DNA of 64,000 nt. Origin: DASQHW01 sp038238245 (lineage in GTDB: Bacteria; Actinomycetota; Acidimicrobiia; IMCC26256; PALSA-610). Within the stretch, counting starts at the first letter, position 1. Every line of letters begins with the position of its first letter. Below the pieces are notes generated by a model. That model did no database searches, was not told the origin of the DNA, and saw nothing but the letters and a program-made list of their open reading frames with translations. The stretch spans positions 1 to 64,000 of the forward strand of contig JBBRXX010000003.1 in NCBI GenBank assembly GCA_038238245.1. Direction: 5' to 3'. Of the stretch, positions 50,737 through 59,397 are shown piece after piece. Made by a program: the position numbers and the translations under genes.

Positions 50737-52809
50737 TCATCCGAGCACATGCGTTCGTCGCAGGAGGTTGTCGACCTCAGCGGCTCGCGACCGGGCGAAG
50801 GTAGCCGTGAGGTGATTCACGTCGCGCTTGACGATGATGTCGTCAACGATCGGGTCACACGTGGGCAGGCGTGGACACACGACCCGATCGAGGTCCAGCG
50901 TCACGATTTGTGGCGGCGAGGCACTCTGCCGGAAGAACTGCTCGAGAGGTGTCGGGCCCCGACTGGCTTGATACGTGCAGCGCGAGCGCCCTTCGGAGAT
51001 GCAAGACAGCGGGTCGAAGGGATCAGGTGGTCGCGGCGTCGGTTCGATGATCACGATTCTTCTTCCCGCCGTCATCAGGGCGCGAAGGCTGTCCGCCGAA
51101 CGCGCTTGGAGGAACGGCTCGAATTGCTCCGAGCGAGCATCGACGACGCGGCCGTCTGGCCCGAGGAAACGGTTTGAACGTATGGGATCGTCGTACGGGG
51201 CTTGCGCAAGCACCACGATGTCGGGTGCGTACTGCGGGACGACACGGTCGTACCAATCTTTCTGATGGGCGTCGCATTGCCGCGTGACTACGGCAGCCCC
51301 GGCGTACTGCAGCCCGCGTTGCCACGGACAGCCCGGGTAGATCGCGACCGAGAGCTGGAACGACTCGCGCTTCGCGATCTCGGTGAACGTCGGGAGCCAC
51401 ATCCGGGCGATGCTGTCGCCGACCAGTAAGACGCGACGACCGCCGCCGCGAACGGCCGCGCAACGATCGATCGGTGCGTGGAGGCAGTCGGGAAGCTTCG
51501 GGACGTCAGCCCGTGCGGTCCGCCAATCGAGGAGACGCAGACCGGTCTTCGTGCCGGTCGAGATGGATTGCGCCGCGACCGAGGAGCTGGTGCGGTCGAG
51601 GATCGCCGGCATGACGAGAAGTCCCATGAGCGCGCTCGACACCAGGCCGACCGCGATGACCGGCAGTTTCACACGATCGAGCGGGCGCGAAGTCCGCACC
51701 GGGCGCTCGAGCAGGTGGAAGCTCAGCATTGCGAGGCCGGTTGCGCCCAGCGTCGCGAGGATGAACAGCGGCACGGGATCGATGTCGCGGTCGTGGGTGA
51801 CCAAGACGACGACCGGCCAGTGCCACAGATAGGTGCCGTAGGAAACGCGGCCCAGGTAGGTGAGCGGCCGCCACGAGAGAAATCCCCGTGCCGCGCCGCC
51901 ATCGGCTTCTCCCAGCGCCACGATGACCACCGCAGTGAGGACTGCCGCCACGACTCCCCGGGAGATCGGGCCGAGATCCAACGCGGCCGTCCCGGTGAAC
52001 ACGAGCGCGACAAGCGCGAGCGCGGCGCAAACCCGGGCCGGTCTCCGGACGCGCTCGCTTGCGTTGAACAGCTGGGGAGTCAGTGCGAGGAATGCCCCCG
52101 CAAGGAGCTGATACGCGCGCGTGTCGGTGCCGTAGTACGCGCGGTCGAGATTCGTCCGCGCGATGTAGAGCGCCTCGATCGCCGAGACAATGCCGAAGGC
52201 AAGCACGAACCCTCGCAAGACGACCCAGCGCTGCCTTCCGGCCCGCTTTGCGACGAAGTACAGGCCGCCCAGCAGCGCCGGCCAGAAGATGTAGAACTGC
52301 TCCTCGACCGCGAGGGACCAGAAATGCAGAACCGGGTTCGAGCCGACCGCCCCCGCGGCGAAGTAGTCAGTCGATTGACGAATGAAGAACCAGTTCGCGA
52401 CGTACAAGAAGGCCGCGCGAAACCCACCGAGGGCGTCCTGCATCTCCGCAGGCGACGCGACGACTGAATAGGCGATCGCGGTGACGAGCAGCGCGAGCAG
52501 CGCGGCGGGCAGCAATCGGCGCACGCGCCGCGCGTAGAAGCGTGGCCAGTTGATGCTGCCGGTCGTCCGCAGGTCACCGAGCAGGATCGAGGTGACGAGA
52601 AACCCCGACAACACATAGAAGACGTCGACGCCGATGAACCCGCCGCGGAACCAGCCCAGGCGCGAGTGAAACGCGACCACCAGGTACACCGCCACCGCTC
52701 TGAGCCCGTCGAGCTCAGGCCGATACTTGAAGGCCGACTCATGCGAACGCGCGTCGGGCGAGATCTCTCGCCGCGGCCCGTCGGTAGCCCCAATTGTCGG
52801 TGTCGCCAT
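50737..52809 (-). CDS. Acyltransferase 3 family membrane protein with SGNH domain
   Basis: The 690-residue protein has about ten membrane helices in residues 1-420 with the acyltransferase marks RPELDGLRAVAVYLVVAFHS, GGFIGVDVFYVLSGFLVTSI, FYARRVRRLLPAALL and FWSLAVEEQFYIFWPALLGG. From about residue 445 an SGNH hydrolase domain follows, with VLLVGDSIARMWLPT as the Ser block and DVNHLT as the Asp/His dyad. Such OafA/PatB-like two-domain proteins O-acetylate surface polysaccharides. ATG 52809 is preferred; the longer frame has no support. The gene is convergent with the methyltransferase (20-bp gap) and begins the glycan locus. Confidence 0.85.
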   Translation of the reverse strand: MATPTIGATDGPRREISPDARSHESAFKYRPELDGLRAVAVYLVVAFHSRLGWFRGGFIGVDVFYVLSGFLVTSILLGDLRTTGSINWPRFYARRVRRLLPAALLALLVTAIAYSVVASPAEMQDALGGFRAAFLYVANWFFIRQSTDYFAAGAVGSNPVLHFWSLAVEEQFYIFWPALLGGLYFVAKRAGRQRWVVLRGFVLAFGIVSAIEALYIARTNLDRAYYGTDTRAYQLLAGAFLALTPQLFNASERVRRPARVCAALALVALVFTGTAALDLGPISRGVVAAVLTAVVIVALGEADGGAARGFLSWRPLTYLGRVSYGTYLWHWPVVVLVTHDRDIDPVPLFILATLGATGLAMLSFHLLERPVRTSRPLDRVKLPVIAVGLVSSALMGLLVMPAILDRTSSSVAAQSISTGTKTGLRLLDWRTARADVPKLPDCLHAPIDRCAAVRGGGRRVLLVGDSIARMWLPTFTEIAKRESFQLSVAIYPGCPWQRGLQYAGAAVVTRQCDAHQKDWYDRVVPQYAPDIVVLAQAPYDDPIRSNRFLGPDGRVVDARSEQFEPFLQARSADSLRALMTAGRRIVIIEPTPRPPDPFDPLSCISEGRSRCTYQASRGPTPLEQFFRQSASPPQIVTLDLDRVVCPRLPTCDPIVDDIIVKRDVNHLTATFARSRAAEVDNLLRRTHVLG

Positions 52810-52873
52810 CTGGGGACCGCCCCGTTGTACGCGAACGGGGGAGAGGTGCTTCTTCGCGATTAGGGAGTCGGGC

Positions 52874-54097
52874 TCATGGCGAGGTTGGCGGGGGTGTCGT
52901 GCCCGTTCCGCCGCTTCCACTGGTCGGCAGCGGGATGAGCGGTGTGAGGTTCTTGTCGAACGGCAGGATGATCGTGCTGTTGTTCGGCGAGTTGACGAGC
53001 TGCTTCAGCGCCTGGATGTAGCTGAACTGCAGGTACGCCGGCGTCAACTGTGCTTGCGAGCACTCGGCGATCGGGTTCGGAATGACGGTCTGCACCACCT
53101 GGCCGTCCCGCAGCGTCGTGGACGGCTTGCCGCCACACGCGAGGATCTGCTGCGAATCAGCCGTCGCCAACGCCTGGATCCTGGTGATGTCCGCGGCCTG
53201 CCTTGCCGTGAGAAGTTCGAACTTCTGCTGCTGTGCATTCTGCTGTGACGCCACCTTGTTGTTCACCGCGGTCTGCAGGCCTGTGCCGAGCGCCACTTCA
53301 CGCAGCTGGAACTCCTGGAGCAGGAGGCCCTGCGGCTCGATCTTGGTCTTCATGCACTGGGCGACCTCGGACTCGAGGCGCCGCCACGCCGTCGTCGCCG
53401 CCTCGACGATCGTGTAGAGCGTGAACTGCGTGCGAATGCACGTCCTGGCGGTCGGCCGAACGATCTGGCTCGCATACTTGGTTCCGAGGGTGCGGTACAC
53501 GTCGGTCGCGCGCCTCGGGTCGAGGCGGTACAGCACGGTTGCATTCACGTTCGCGGCACCGCCGTCCGAACCCAGCACCGCAACGGAGTCATCGGCGCTC
53601 GCCGCCGCGCCCTCACCCTTGAGCGCCGACATCGTGTAGTTCTGCGTCCGCACAGACATCCCATAGGTAGTAGTGAACGGAAGCGTGATGTGGAAACCCG
53701 CCGACAACGGCTTGCTCGCGTGGCCGAGGGTTACCGGCACCGCGACCGAGCCCGGCTTGACGATGTGAATCGACGTCCACACGAACACGATGGCGAACGC
53801 GATGGCAATCGACGTCCCGAGGCGCTTCCACGAGCGCGGCCCGATGGTGCCGTCGGGGTTGCGGGGACGCATGATGCCCAAGGTGATCAGGACGGTGCTG
53901 ATCCCGGCGCCGATCTGACGGAAGAGGAACCGCCCGAACGACGGCGCCGTCTTGGGCTCCCGGCGTTCGGAGACCAGGGCGCCGATGGGCCGCTGTACCC
54001 GAGGTTCGCTGGTCATTCTGGGCGGCTGGTCGATCGGCGGCCCGTCGCCACCATTGCCGCCATCACTGAAGTCGTCCGTGGAACCGCTGTCCGGCAT
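52874..54097 (-). CDS. SPFH/Band 7 (prohibitin-like) membrane protein
   Basis: The 407-residue protein has a cytoplasmic, proline-rich N-terminus and a membrane helix (about residues 95-115, SIAIAFAIVFVWTSIHIVKP). A Band 7 domain follows: GSVAVPVTLGHASKPLSAGF, LPFTTTYGMSVRTQNYTMSA, VNATVLYRLDPRRATDVYRT and a helical segment rich in Gln/Ala (ASQQNAQQQKFELLTARQAA). SPFH proteins organise membrane microdomains and proteolysis partners. ATG 54097 is chosen over 54124 because it follows the better context, but neither has a strong ribosome-binding site. The C-terminus is Ser/Thr/Pro-rich. Confidence 0.75.
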   Translation of the reverse strand: MPDSGSTDDFSDGGNGGDGPPIDQPPRMTSEPRVQRPIGALVSERREPKTAPSFGRFLFRQIGAGISTVLITLGIMRPRNPDGTIGPRSWKRLGTSIAIAFAIVFVWTSIHIVKPGSVAVPVTLGHASKPLSAGFHITLPFTTTYGMSVRTQNYTMSALKGEGAAASADDSVAVLGSDGGAANVNATVLYRLDPRRATDVYRTLGTKYASQIVRPTARTCIRTQFTLYTIVEAATTAWRRLESEVAQCMKTKIEPQGLLLQEFQLREVALGTGLQTAVNNKVASQQNAQQQKFELLTARQAADITRIQALATADSQQILACGGKPSTTLRDGQVVQTVIPNPIAECSQAQLTPAYLQFSYIQALKQLVNSPNNSTIILPFDKNLTPLIPLPTSGSGGTGTTPPPTSP

Positions 54098-54169
54098 CGG
54101 CGCATCGTAACGAATATCGACCAACGCGTACCGTCGTCCCCGTCGGCCGCCCGTCCCTGTACCCGCCCT

Positions 54170-55066
54170 CTATTTGGCACTCCAACGCGCGCGGAACGCA
54201 GCGAGCTCGTCCGGTGCGTAGAAATGCCGTGCGTACGCAGTCGCGTACGCACGTTCGAGCACGGCGTCGGGCAGGGACACTTCACGAAGGAACGAGCGGT
54301 ACGCGGCGGCGTACTCCAAGGCCTCGGCGTCGTTGCGGCGCGCGATCGGTACGGTCGCCGGGAGGCGGAGGAACTCACGCAGCGCTTCCGGTGCGCGGTC
54401 GAGATCCTCCTGCCGCGCGAGCAGCACGCGAACGGCGGGCGTGTCGATTGTCGAGAAGCCGGCCGATGGGTCGAACGGGTACGCGAACACGTCGACGCCG
54501 AGCGTTGGCAGGAATTCCCGTTCGAACCAACGCATCGGCATGCGGAGCCAATCCTCGGCGAGTATGCGCTCGGTCAACGCCGCGACATCCTGGTGGTCCT
54601 GCAGCGTGCCGCTGCGCCGGCCGCCGTGGAAGAACGCGGACACGGCCTGGGCGACCGGCTCGCGCACGGTCGTGATGACATCCCACGGCTTCTGCGGCGT
54701 GGGCATGTGCCGGAGGAGGAATTCCGTCTCCCAGAGGTGAAGCGCTCCGGGGAACCGCACAGTCGACGCATCCTTACGACCACGTTTCGCATCGCGGTGC
54801 GATGCGCGGTAGCGCTTCTCGGCGCCGGCGAGCTCGGCCGCGTTGAGCCGGAAGACCTGAAATGCGCGTCGACCCGTCGCGTCCGAGACGGCGCGCGCGA
54901 TTGCAGTGCTTCCGGTCTTGCCCATCGTGAAGACGACGATTCGCCGGTCGGCATCACCGCGCATCTGCCACATGGCGTAGCGCTTCGAGATCGCGTAGCT
55001 CCGCCCCGCGATACTTCGAGCTGCATCGTGCGCCCGGCGCCGAGCGCGGATCGAGGGTGGCGCCAT
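54170..55066 (-). CDS. Sulfotransferase-like protein (capsular polysaccharide type)
   Basis: The 298-residue protein contains the P-loop-like FTMGKTGSTAIARAV (about residues 46-60), the 5'-phosphosulfate-binding-type segment. Further marks are ITTVREPVAQAVSAFFH (arginine and serine of the 3'-phosphate site), LRMPMRWFEREF and DTPAVRVLLARQEDL. It has no signal peptide. These match putative capsular-polysaccharide synthesis/sulfotransferase families that act on sugars before export. Its gene is next to the ABC export pair. Confidence 0.7.
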   Translation of the reverse strand: MAPPSIRARRRAHDAARSIAGRSYAISKRYAMWQMRGDADRRIVVFTMGKTGSTAIARAVSDATGRRAFQVFRLNAAELAGAEKRYRASHRDAKRGRKDASTVRFPGALHLWETEFLLRHMPTPQKPWDVITTVREPVAQAVSAFFHGGRRSGTLQDHQDVAALTERILAEDWLRMPMRWFEREFLPTLGVDVFAYPFDPSAGFSTIDTPAVRVLLARQEDLDRAPEALREFLRLPATVPIARRNDAEALEYAAAYRSFLREVSLPDAVLERAYATAYARHFYAPDELAAFRARWSAK

Positions 55067-55076
55067 GTTCGCGTCC

Positions 55077-55904
55077 CTAGACGTCTTCGAGCGCTGCCGC
55101 GTCCGTGTCCTCGATGTCCTCTTCCGCGAAATACGCCTCGACCGCTTCGGACGCGGGGGCGTCCATGCGGAGCTCGCCGCGGTCGAGCCAGATGCAATGC
55201 TCCGCGAGCAGCCTCACCACCTCGAGTCCGTGCGACACGATCAACACCGTGCAGTCCCGCTCGCAGAGCTCACGGATCTTTTCCATGCATCTCAGCTTGA
55301 ACGCGGCGTCACCGGCGGAGAGCGCCTCGTCGATCAGCAGGATCTCCGGGTTCAGGTGCACGGCGACCGCGAACGCGAGGCGGCCGAACATGCCCGACGA
55401 GTACGTGCGCATCGGGAAGTCGATGGCGCCACCGAGCCCTGCGAACTCCTCGATCTCGTCCTCGTGGACCCGCACCTCGTCGCCGGCGAGACCGACGGTC
55501 AATCCTCCGAGGAGGATGTTCTCTCTTCCGGTGAGCTCACGGTTGAATCCGATGCCGAGCGACAGCAGCGGCGTGACGTGGCCCCACACCGCGACCCGCC
55601 CCGCCGTAGGCGGCAGGATGCCGGCGATGCAGCGCAGCAGTGTGGTCTTGCCGGCGCCGTTGCGGCCGATGATCCCGTACACGGCGCCCGACGGCACCTC
55701 GAAGCTCACGCCGCGCAACGCCTCGACGAGCATCGCCTGCTTGCGCTCGCTGCGGCGATGCAAGCCGACGAGCCGGTTTCTCAGGGTCGGGCGTCCCTCT
55801 CGGTTGGCGCGAAAGGTCACCCAGAGGTCGTCGACCCATATCGCCGGAGGACGATCAGAGCCGGACGGCAAATTCCCGCTCCTTCGCAAGGAAGATGAGT
55901 GCAC
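55077..55904 (-). CDS. ABC transporter ATP-binding protein, polysaccharide exporter (Wzt/TagH type)
   Basis: The 275-residue ATPase has Walker A GIIGRNGAGKTT (about residue 78), Q-loop region VTPLLSLGIGFNRELTGREN, signature TYSSGMFGRLAFAVAV, Walker B ILLIDEALSAGD and the H-loop VLIVSHGLEVV. The G-loop and the absent long C-terminal sugar-binding domain resemble TagH/RfbE-type exporters. Its start overlaps the permease gene by 50 bp; a TTG at 55871 (LPSGSDRPP), just before the permease stop, is a plausible shorter start. It exports lipid-linked glycans together with the permease. Confidence 0.85.
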   Translation of the reverse strand: MHSSSLRRSGNLPSGSDRPPAIWVDDLWVTFRANREGRPTLRNRLVGLHRRSERKQAMLVEALRGVSFEVPSGAVYGIIGRNGAGKTTLLRCIAGILPPTAGRVAVWGHVTPLLSLGIGFNRELTGRENILLGGLTVGLAGDEVRVHEDEIEEFAGLGGAIDFPMRTYSSGMFGRLAFAVAVHLNPEILLIDEALSAGDAAFKLRCMEKIRELCERDCTVLIVSHGLEVVRLLAEHCIWLDRGELRMDAPASEAVEAYFAEEDIEDTDAAALEDV

Positions 55905-56754
55905 CGACGACGAAGATGCCGACCGCCCACGCGGCGGCCGCGAGCAAGTTTCCCGAAGAAGGGAACTGCGCGTTGAAGATCTGCTCGAGAGCCCCGAAGA
56001 ACGGGTAGAGCGGATTCCACTGCAGGTACACCTTGAGGTTCGCCGGGATCTCCTTCGTCGAGTACAGCACCGGTGTCATGTACAGCCAGAGTCTGTTGAG
56101 GTACGGCAGAAAGTTCGCCGTGTCTCGAAAGAACACGTTGGCGGCGGCCATGATGAAGATGACGCCCAGATTGAAGACGGTCAGGAGCGGCACCACGAGC
56201 AGCAGGCTCAGCAGGGAAAGGCCGAACGGCTGGCCGAGAATGGCATGGAAGATTCCGTAGATGGCCAGCGTCGGCAGGAAATCGAGAATGCTTTTCACGA
56301 TCGCGACGAGCGGGAGCACGGCGCGCGGAAACGACGCGTTGAGGACCAAGCCCCTCCCGCTGATGAGCGAGCGCGCGCCATAGCTCATCGAGTTGTTCGT
56401 GAAGGTGAAGAAGAAGACGCCCCAGATCAGGTGCGACAGGATGAGGGCGCGGGTGTCGCCGGTGCCGGCCGACTTCACGACGGAGCGGAAGAAGAAGTAC
56501 ACGCCGGCCGACAGCAACGGATCGAGGATGATCCACGCCTGTCCGATGACCGTCCCGTAGTTCTTCGACTTGAGGTCGGTGCGGGCGAGGTGCCAGATGA
56601 AACGGCGCCGTACACGCAGGTCGTGGAGGTAACGCCGCATCGGCGGAAGACCGGACTCGGTCGCCTCGTAGACCGATGGCATGCGGATGGAGGACGCCGA
56701 CATGGATTCCCGGTGCTGCCTCGAGCGAAATTCTGGGAGCGATTGCTCCGGCAT
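55855..56754 (-). CDS. ABC-2-type polysaccharide export permease (Wzm/TagG type)
   Basis: The 299-residue protein has six membrane helices and the ABC-2 marks FIWHLARTDLKSKNYGTVIG, AWIILDPLLSAGVYFFF, LNASFPRAVLPLVAIVKS and LNRLWLYMTPVLYSTKEIPA. It couples to the ATPase encoded immediately downstream (50-bp overlap), forming a Wzm/Wzt-like exporter for a glycan. The two starts at 56754 and 56703 (MSASSIRMP) cannot be separated. It lies 1 bp from the stop of the upstream glycosyltransferase gene, so all are one transcript. Confidence 0.85.
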   Translation of the reverse strand: MPEQSLPEFRSRQHRESMSASSIRMPSVYEATESGLPPMRRYLHDLRVRRRFIWHLARTDLKSKNYGTVIGQAWIILDPLLSAGVYFFFRSVVKSAGTGDTRALILSHLIWGVFFFTFTNNSMSYGARSLISGRGLVLNASFPRAVLPLVAIVKSILDFLPTLAIYGIFHAILGQPFGLSLLSLLLVVPLLTVFNLGVIFIMAAANVFFRDTANFLPYLNRLWLYMTPVLYSTKEIPANLKVYLQWNPLYPFFGALEQIFNAQFPSSGNLLAAAAWAVGIFVVGALIFLAKEREFAVRL

Positions 56755-56755
56755 C

Positions 56756-57991
56756 CTACCGATTGCCGGGCGCGCTGGTTTCGAGGCGCTCGAGTGCGCT
56801 CACCACCCGTTCCACCGACCGGTCCCACGACCAGTGTGCAACCGCGGCCGCTCGTCCTTGCCGTCCGAGGCGTGCACGCTCCTCCGGACGATCGCGCAGC
56901 CAAGTGAGGGAGCGAGTGAGCTGCGCGACGTCTCCCGGGTCGACCAGCAGCGCGTCGACGCCGTCATCGAGTTGGGCGGGTATCGCGCCCGCCCGGGGCG
57001 CGACGACGGCGACGCCGCACGCGAGGTACTCGGCGAGCTTGAGCGGCGAATAATGGAAGTCGGCGCCCGGCTCCGCGAGGACCACCGCCGCGTCCATCGC
57101 GGCAATGTGCGCCGGGAGCTCTTCGTGCGGGACGGTCCCCGTGGACACCAGCGGGACGCCGCGCTCGCGTGCGAGCGTCTCGATCGTGGCGCGCTCCGGT
57201 CCGTCGCCGACGAGCAGTAACACCGTGCCCGGCATCGCCGTCAGCGCGTTGACGAGTTGGCCGAGGCCGTGGAACTTGCGAAAGCTGCCGACCCACCCGA
57301 CGACGAACTCGCGGCCGAGACCCAACCGGCGACGAACAGCCGCCCCATCGGCGCGCGCGTTGAAGACGTCAGGATCGAAACCCGTGCGTACGATGACGAC
57401 GCGCTCCTCGGCGACGCCGAGGCGACCGACCTGCTCCGCGACGAGCTCGGAGCCGCACGCAACCAGATCGGCACGGCCGAGGACCCGCGCCTCTCCGAAC
57501 TGTTCGAGCAGACGACTCCAACCCGGTCTCCGGACGCCCCACTGTCGTGCCTGCCACATCAGTGGCGCGGGCACGAACAGCACCGAGGGCACGCCGAGCG
57601 CACCCGCGAGCTCGACGCCGGCGGTATGGAACAACTCGTGCCGCTGCCAGACGAAGCGCACGTCGTGCTTCGCCCAGGCGCCATCGGGCGTGACGTGAAA
57701 CGTCTGCGCGCGGCGAAATTCGCGAGCGTCCTTCACCGCCGTCTTCGCGACGACGGGCAGCCGGCGCCGCCACGAAGTCGTCGGCGCGGCCGCGAGCTGA
57801 GGGTGCGCGGCCCGGCGACGCACGTCGTCGACACTCATCAGACCGGCGGGCGCGACGATCCAGATGTCGCCGACGACCCGTCGGATCGCCGTGGCCCACC
57901 CGGCGGTGCTGACCCATGCCGCTACGGGGCCTTGTTGTCCGGCCGTCGTGGTGGGCAGCACGAGGATCGCGCCTGCAGGCCGATCATTCAC
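56756..57991 (-). CDS. GT-B glycosyltransferase (GT4 family type)
   Basis: The 411-residue protein has the GT4 pattern: an N-terminal Rossmann half with ADLVACGSELVAEQVGRLGV and IVRTGFDPDVFN, then the C-terminal nucleotide half FVVGWVGSFRKFHGLGQLVN, LLLVGDGPERATIE and GADFHYSPLKLAEYLACGVA with the E-x7-E motif. It transfers a sugar from a nucleotide donor. It is the first gene of the minus-strand export operon and is divergent from the other glycosyltransferase by 43 bp. Confidence 0.85.
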   Translation of the reverse strand: MNDRPAGAILVLPTTTAGQQGPVAAWVSTAGWATAIRRVVGDIWIVAPAGLMSVDDVRRRAAHPQLAAAPTTSWRRRLPVVAKTAVKDAREFRRAQTFHVTPDGAWAKHDVRFVWQRHELFHTAGVELAGALGVPSVLFVPAPLMWQARQWGVRRPGWSRLLEQFGEARVLGRADLVACGSELVAEQVGRLGVAEERVVIVRTGFDPDVFNARADGAAVRRRLGLGREFVVGWVGSFRKFHGLGQLVNALTAMPGTVLLLVGDGPERATIETLARERGVPLVSTGTVPHEELPAHIAAMDAAVVLAEPGADFHYSPLKLAEYLACGVAVVAPRAGAIPAQLDDGVDALLVDPGDVAQLTRSLTWLRDRPEERARLGRQGRAAAVAHWSWDRSVERVVSALERLETSAPGNR

Positions 57992-58034
57992 ACGGCCACG
58001 CTATCGCCGGCGTCGCGAGTGGCACGATGACGGC

Positions 58035-59159
58035 GTGCGCATCCTCCATGTCGTGACGCGGAGTCAACGCCGTGGCGCCGAGCTCGTGGCACTCGAGCTC
58101 GCGCGCGCGCTCGACCGGCTCGGTTGCGAAGACCGTGTGATCGCCCTCGCTCGCGCGTTCGACGGGAGTGCGGTCGACGAGCTGCCCTCGCTCACACCGC
58201 GTTCGGATCTCGGAGTTCGGACGTTGTTCTCGAGTATGCGTGCACTACGCCGGGAGCTCGTCCGCGAACCCGTCGACATCGTGCTCGCGCACGGCGGACG
58301 CGCGGCAGAGATCGCGGCCCTCGCGCGACGCGGCGCGCGCCCCAGAATCGTGTGGCAGCGCATCCTCGGCTTGCCGCCGCGTTTCTCGCACCCGCTGCGC
58401 CGGCGATGGTGGCGGTTGCTCCTGCGCCGCACCGACGCCGCCGTCGCGCTCACGGAGGAGCTCGAGAACGAGCTGCGCCAGCTCGGCTTCAAAGGGCGTA
58501 TCTGGAGGATCCCGAACTTCCGCGATCCGACGCGCTTCGAGGGCTTGAACCGCGCGGACGAGTCGACGCGATTGCGCGCAGAGCTCGGAGTCGCGAGCGA
58601 CGAGCCTCTGATCGGTTTCGTCGGGCATCTGATCGCGCAGAAGCGTCCGGACCGCGCGATAGAAGTGCTCGCCGAGGTGCACCGGCTCGGAACGCGCGCC
58701 CACCTCGTCGTCGCAGGCGACGGGCCTTTGCGCGCGGCGCTCGAGGACCAGGTTGCCGAGCGACTCCTCGACACCTACGTGCACGTCTTGGGAGAGCGCG
58801 AAGACGTCGAGCACATCTTCGGCGGTATCGACGTCTTCGTGCTCACGAGTGATCACGAAGGCATTCCGGGAGTACTCATCGAAGCGCAGATGGCGGGCTG
58901 CCCGGTCGTCACTCCACTGATAGGTGGCGTGCGCGATGTCATCGAGGACGGCGTGACGGGGATGATCACGGCCCACTCTGACCCCAAAGAGATCGCTCAT
59001 GGAGTCGTGGAGCTCCTCGGCGACCAGCAGCGGCGCACGCGCATGGTCGAAGCGGCGCGTCGCCGCGCTTCGCAGTTCACGTCGAGCCGAGCCGCTGCAA
59101 TCTACGAGCAATATCTCACCGGACTCTTGACTGACGGCCTCAGATTGCCTCACGAGTAA
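58035..59159 (+). CDS. GT-B glycosyltransferase (GT4 family type)
   Basis: This 374-residue protein starts at GTG 58035 (MRILHVVTRSQRRGAELVAL), the classical GT4 N-terminus with a GGAE-like motif (RGAE). The C-terminal half has PLIGFVGHLIAQKRPDRAIE, LVVAGDGPLRAALED and DVFVLTSDHEGIPGVLIEAQ with the E-x7-E pair. It is a retaining glycosyltransferase for the surface glycan. The preceding frame has no protein-like start. It precedes the bifunctional dehydratase/aminotransferase by 238 bp. Confidence 0.85.
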   Translation: MRILHVVTRSQRRGAELVALELARALDRLGCEDRVIALARAFDGSAVDELPSLTPRSDLGVRTLFSSMRALRRELVREPVDIVLAHGGRAAEIAALARRGARPRIVWQRILGLPPRFSHPLRRRWWRLLLRRTDAAVALTEELENELRQLGFKGRIWRIPNFRDPTRFEGLNRADESTRLRAELGVASDEPLIGFVGHLIAQKRPDRAIEVLAEVHRLGTRAHLVVAGDGPLRAALEDQVAERLLDTYVHVLGEREDVEHIFGGIDVFVLTSDHEGIPGVLIEAQMAGCPVVTPLIGGVRDVIEDGVTGMITAHSDPKEIAHGVVELLGDQQRRTRMVEAARRRASQFTSSRAAAIYEQYLTGLLTDGLRLPHE

Positions 59160-59397
59160 CAAAGGGTTGCTTCAGAAGTAACAAAACCGGGCCGGACAGC
59201 CTTTGTTCTACGTGCACGTGGCGCGATAGCGTAGTGAAGGCGTTGTTGAGGTTGACAGCGCCGAGGAAATCTCGGAACCGACGGGAAATCCAGGGAACCG
59301 ATCAAATTTTCGCAAAAAGGTGGAAGTTCAAGTTCCCGGAAGTTTGGGCAGAGCGGTTTGAGTGCCATGAGCCGCTAAACGGTCGGGGGGACACAAC
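59160..59397. promoter_or_regulatory. Intergenic region before the bifunctional dehydratase/aminotransferase gene
   Basis: This AT-richer 238-bp gap has the direct repeat AGTAACAAA at 59155-59163 and again from 59177, and an imperfect AACAAAGG/CCTTTGTT inverted repeat that may end the glycosyltransferase transcript. A 10-bp palindrome ACGTGCACGT (59210-59219) and a TTGACA (59252-59257) follow as possible regulatory and -35 elements. A GGGGGG site 7 nt upstream of GTG 59398 sets that start. Confidence 0.4.
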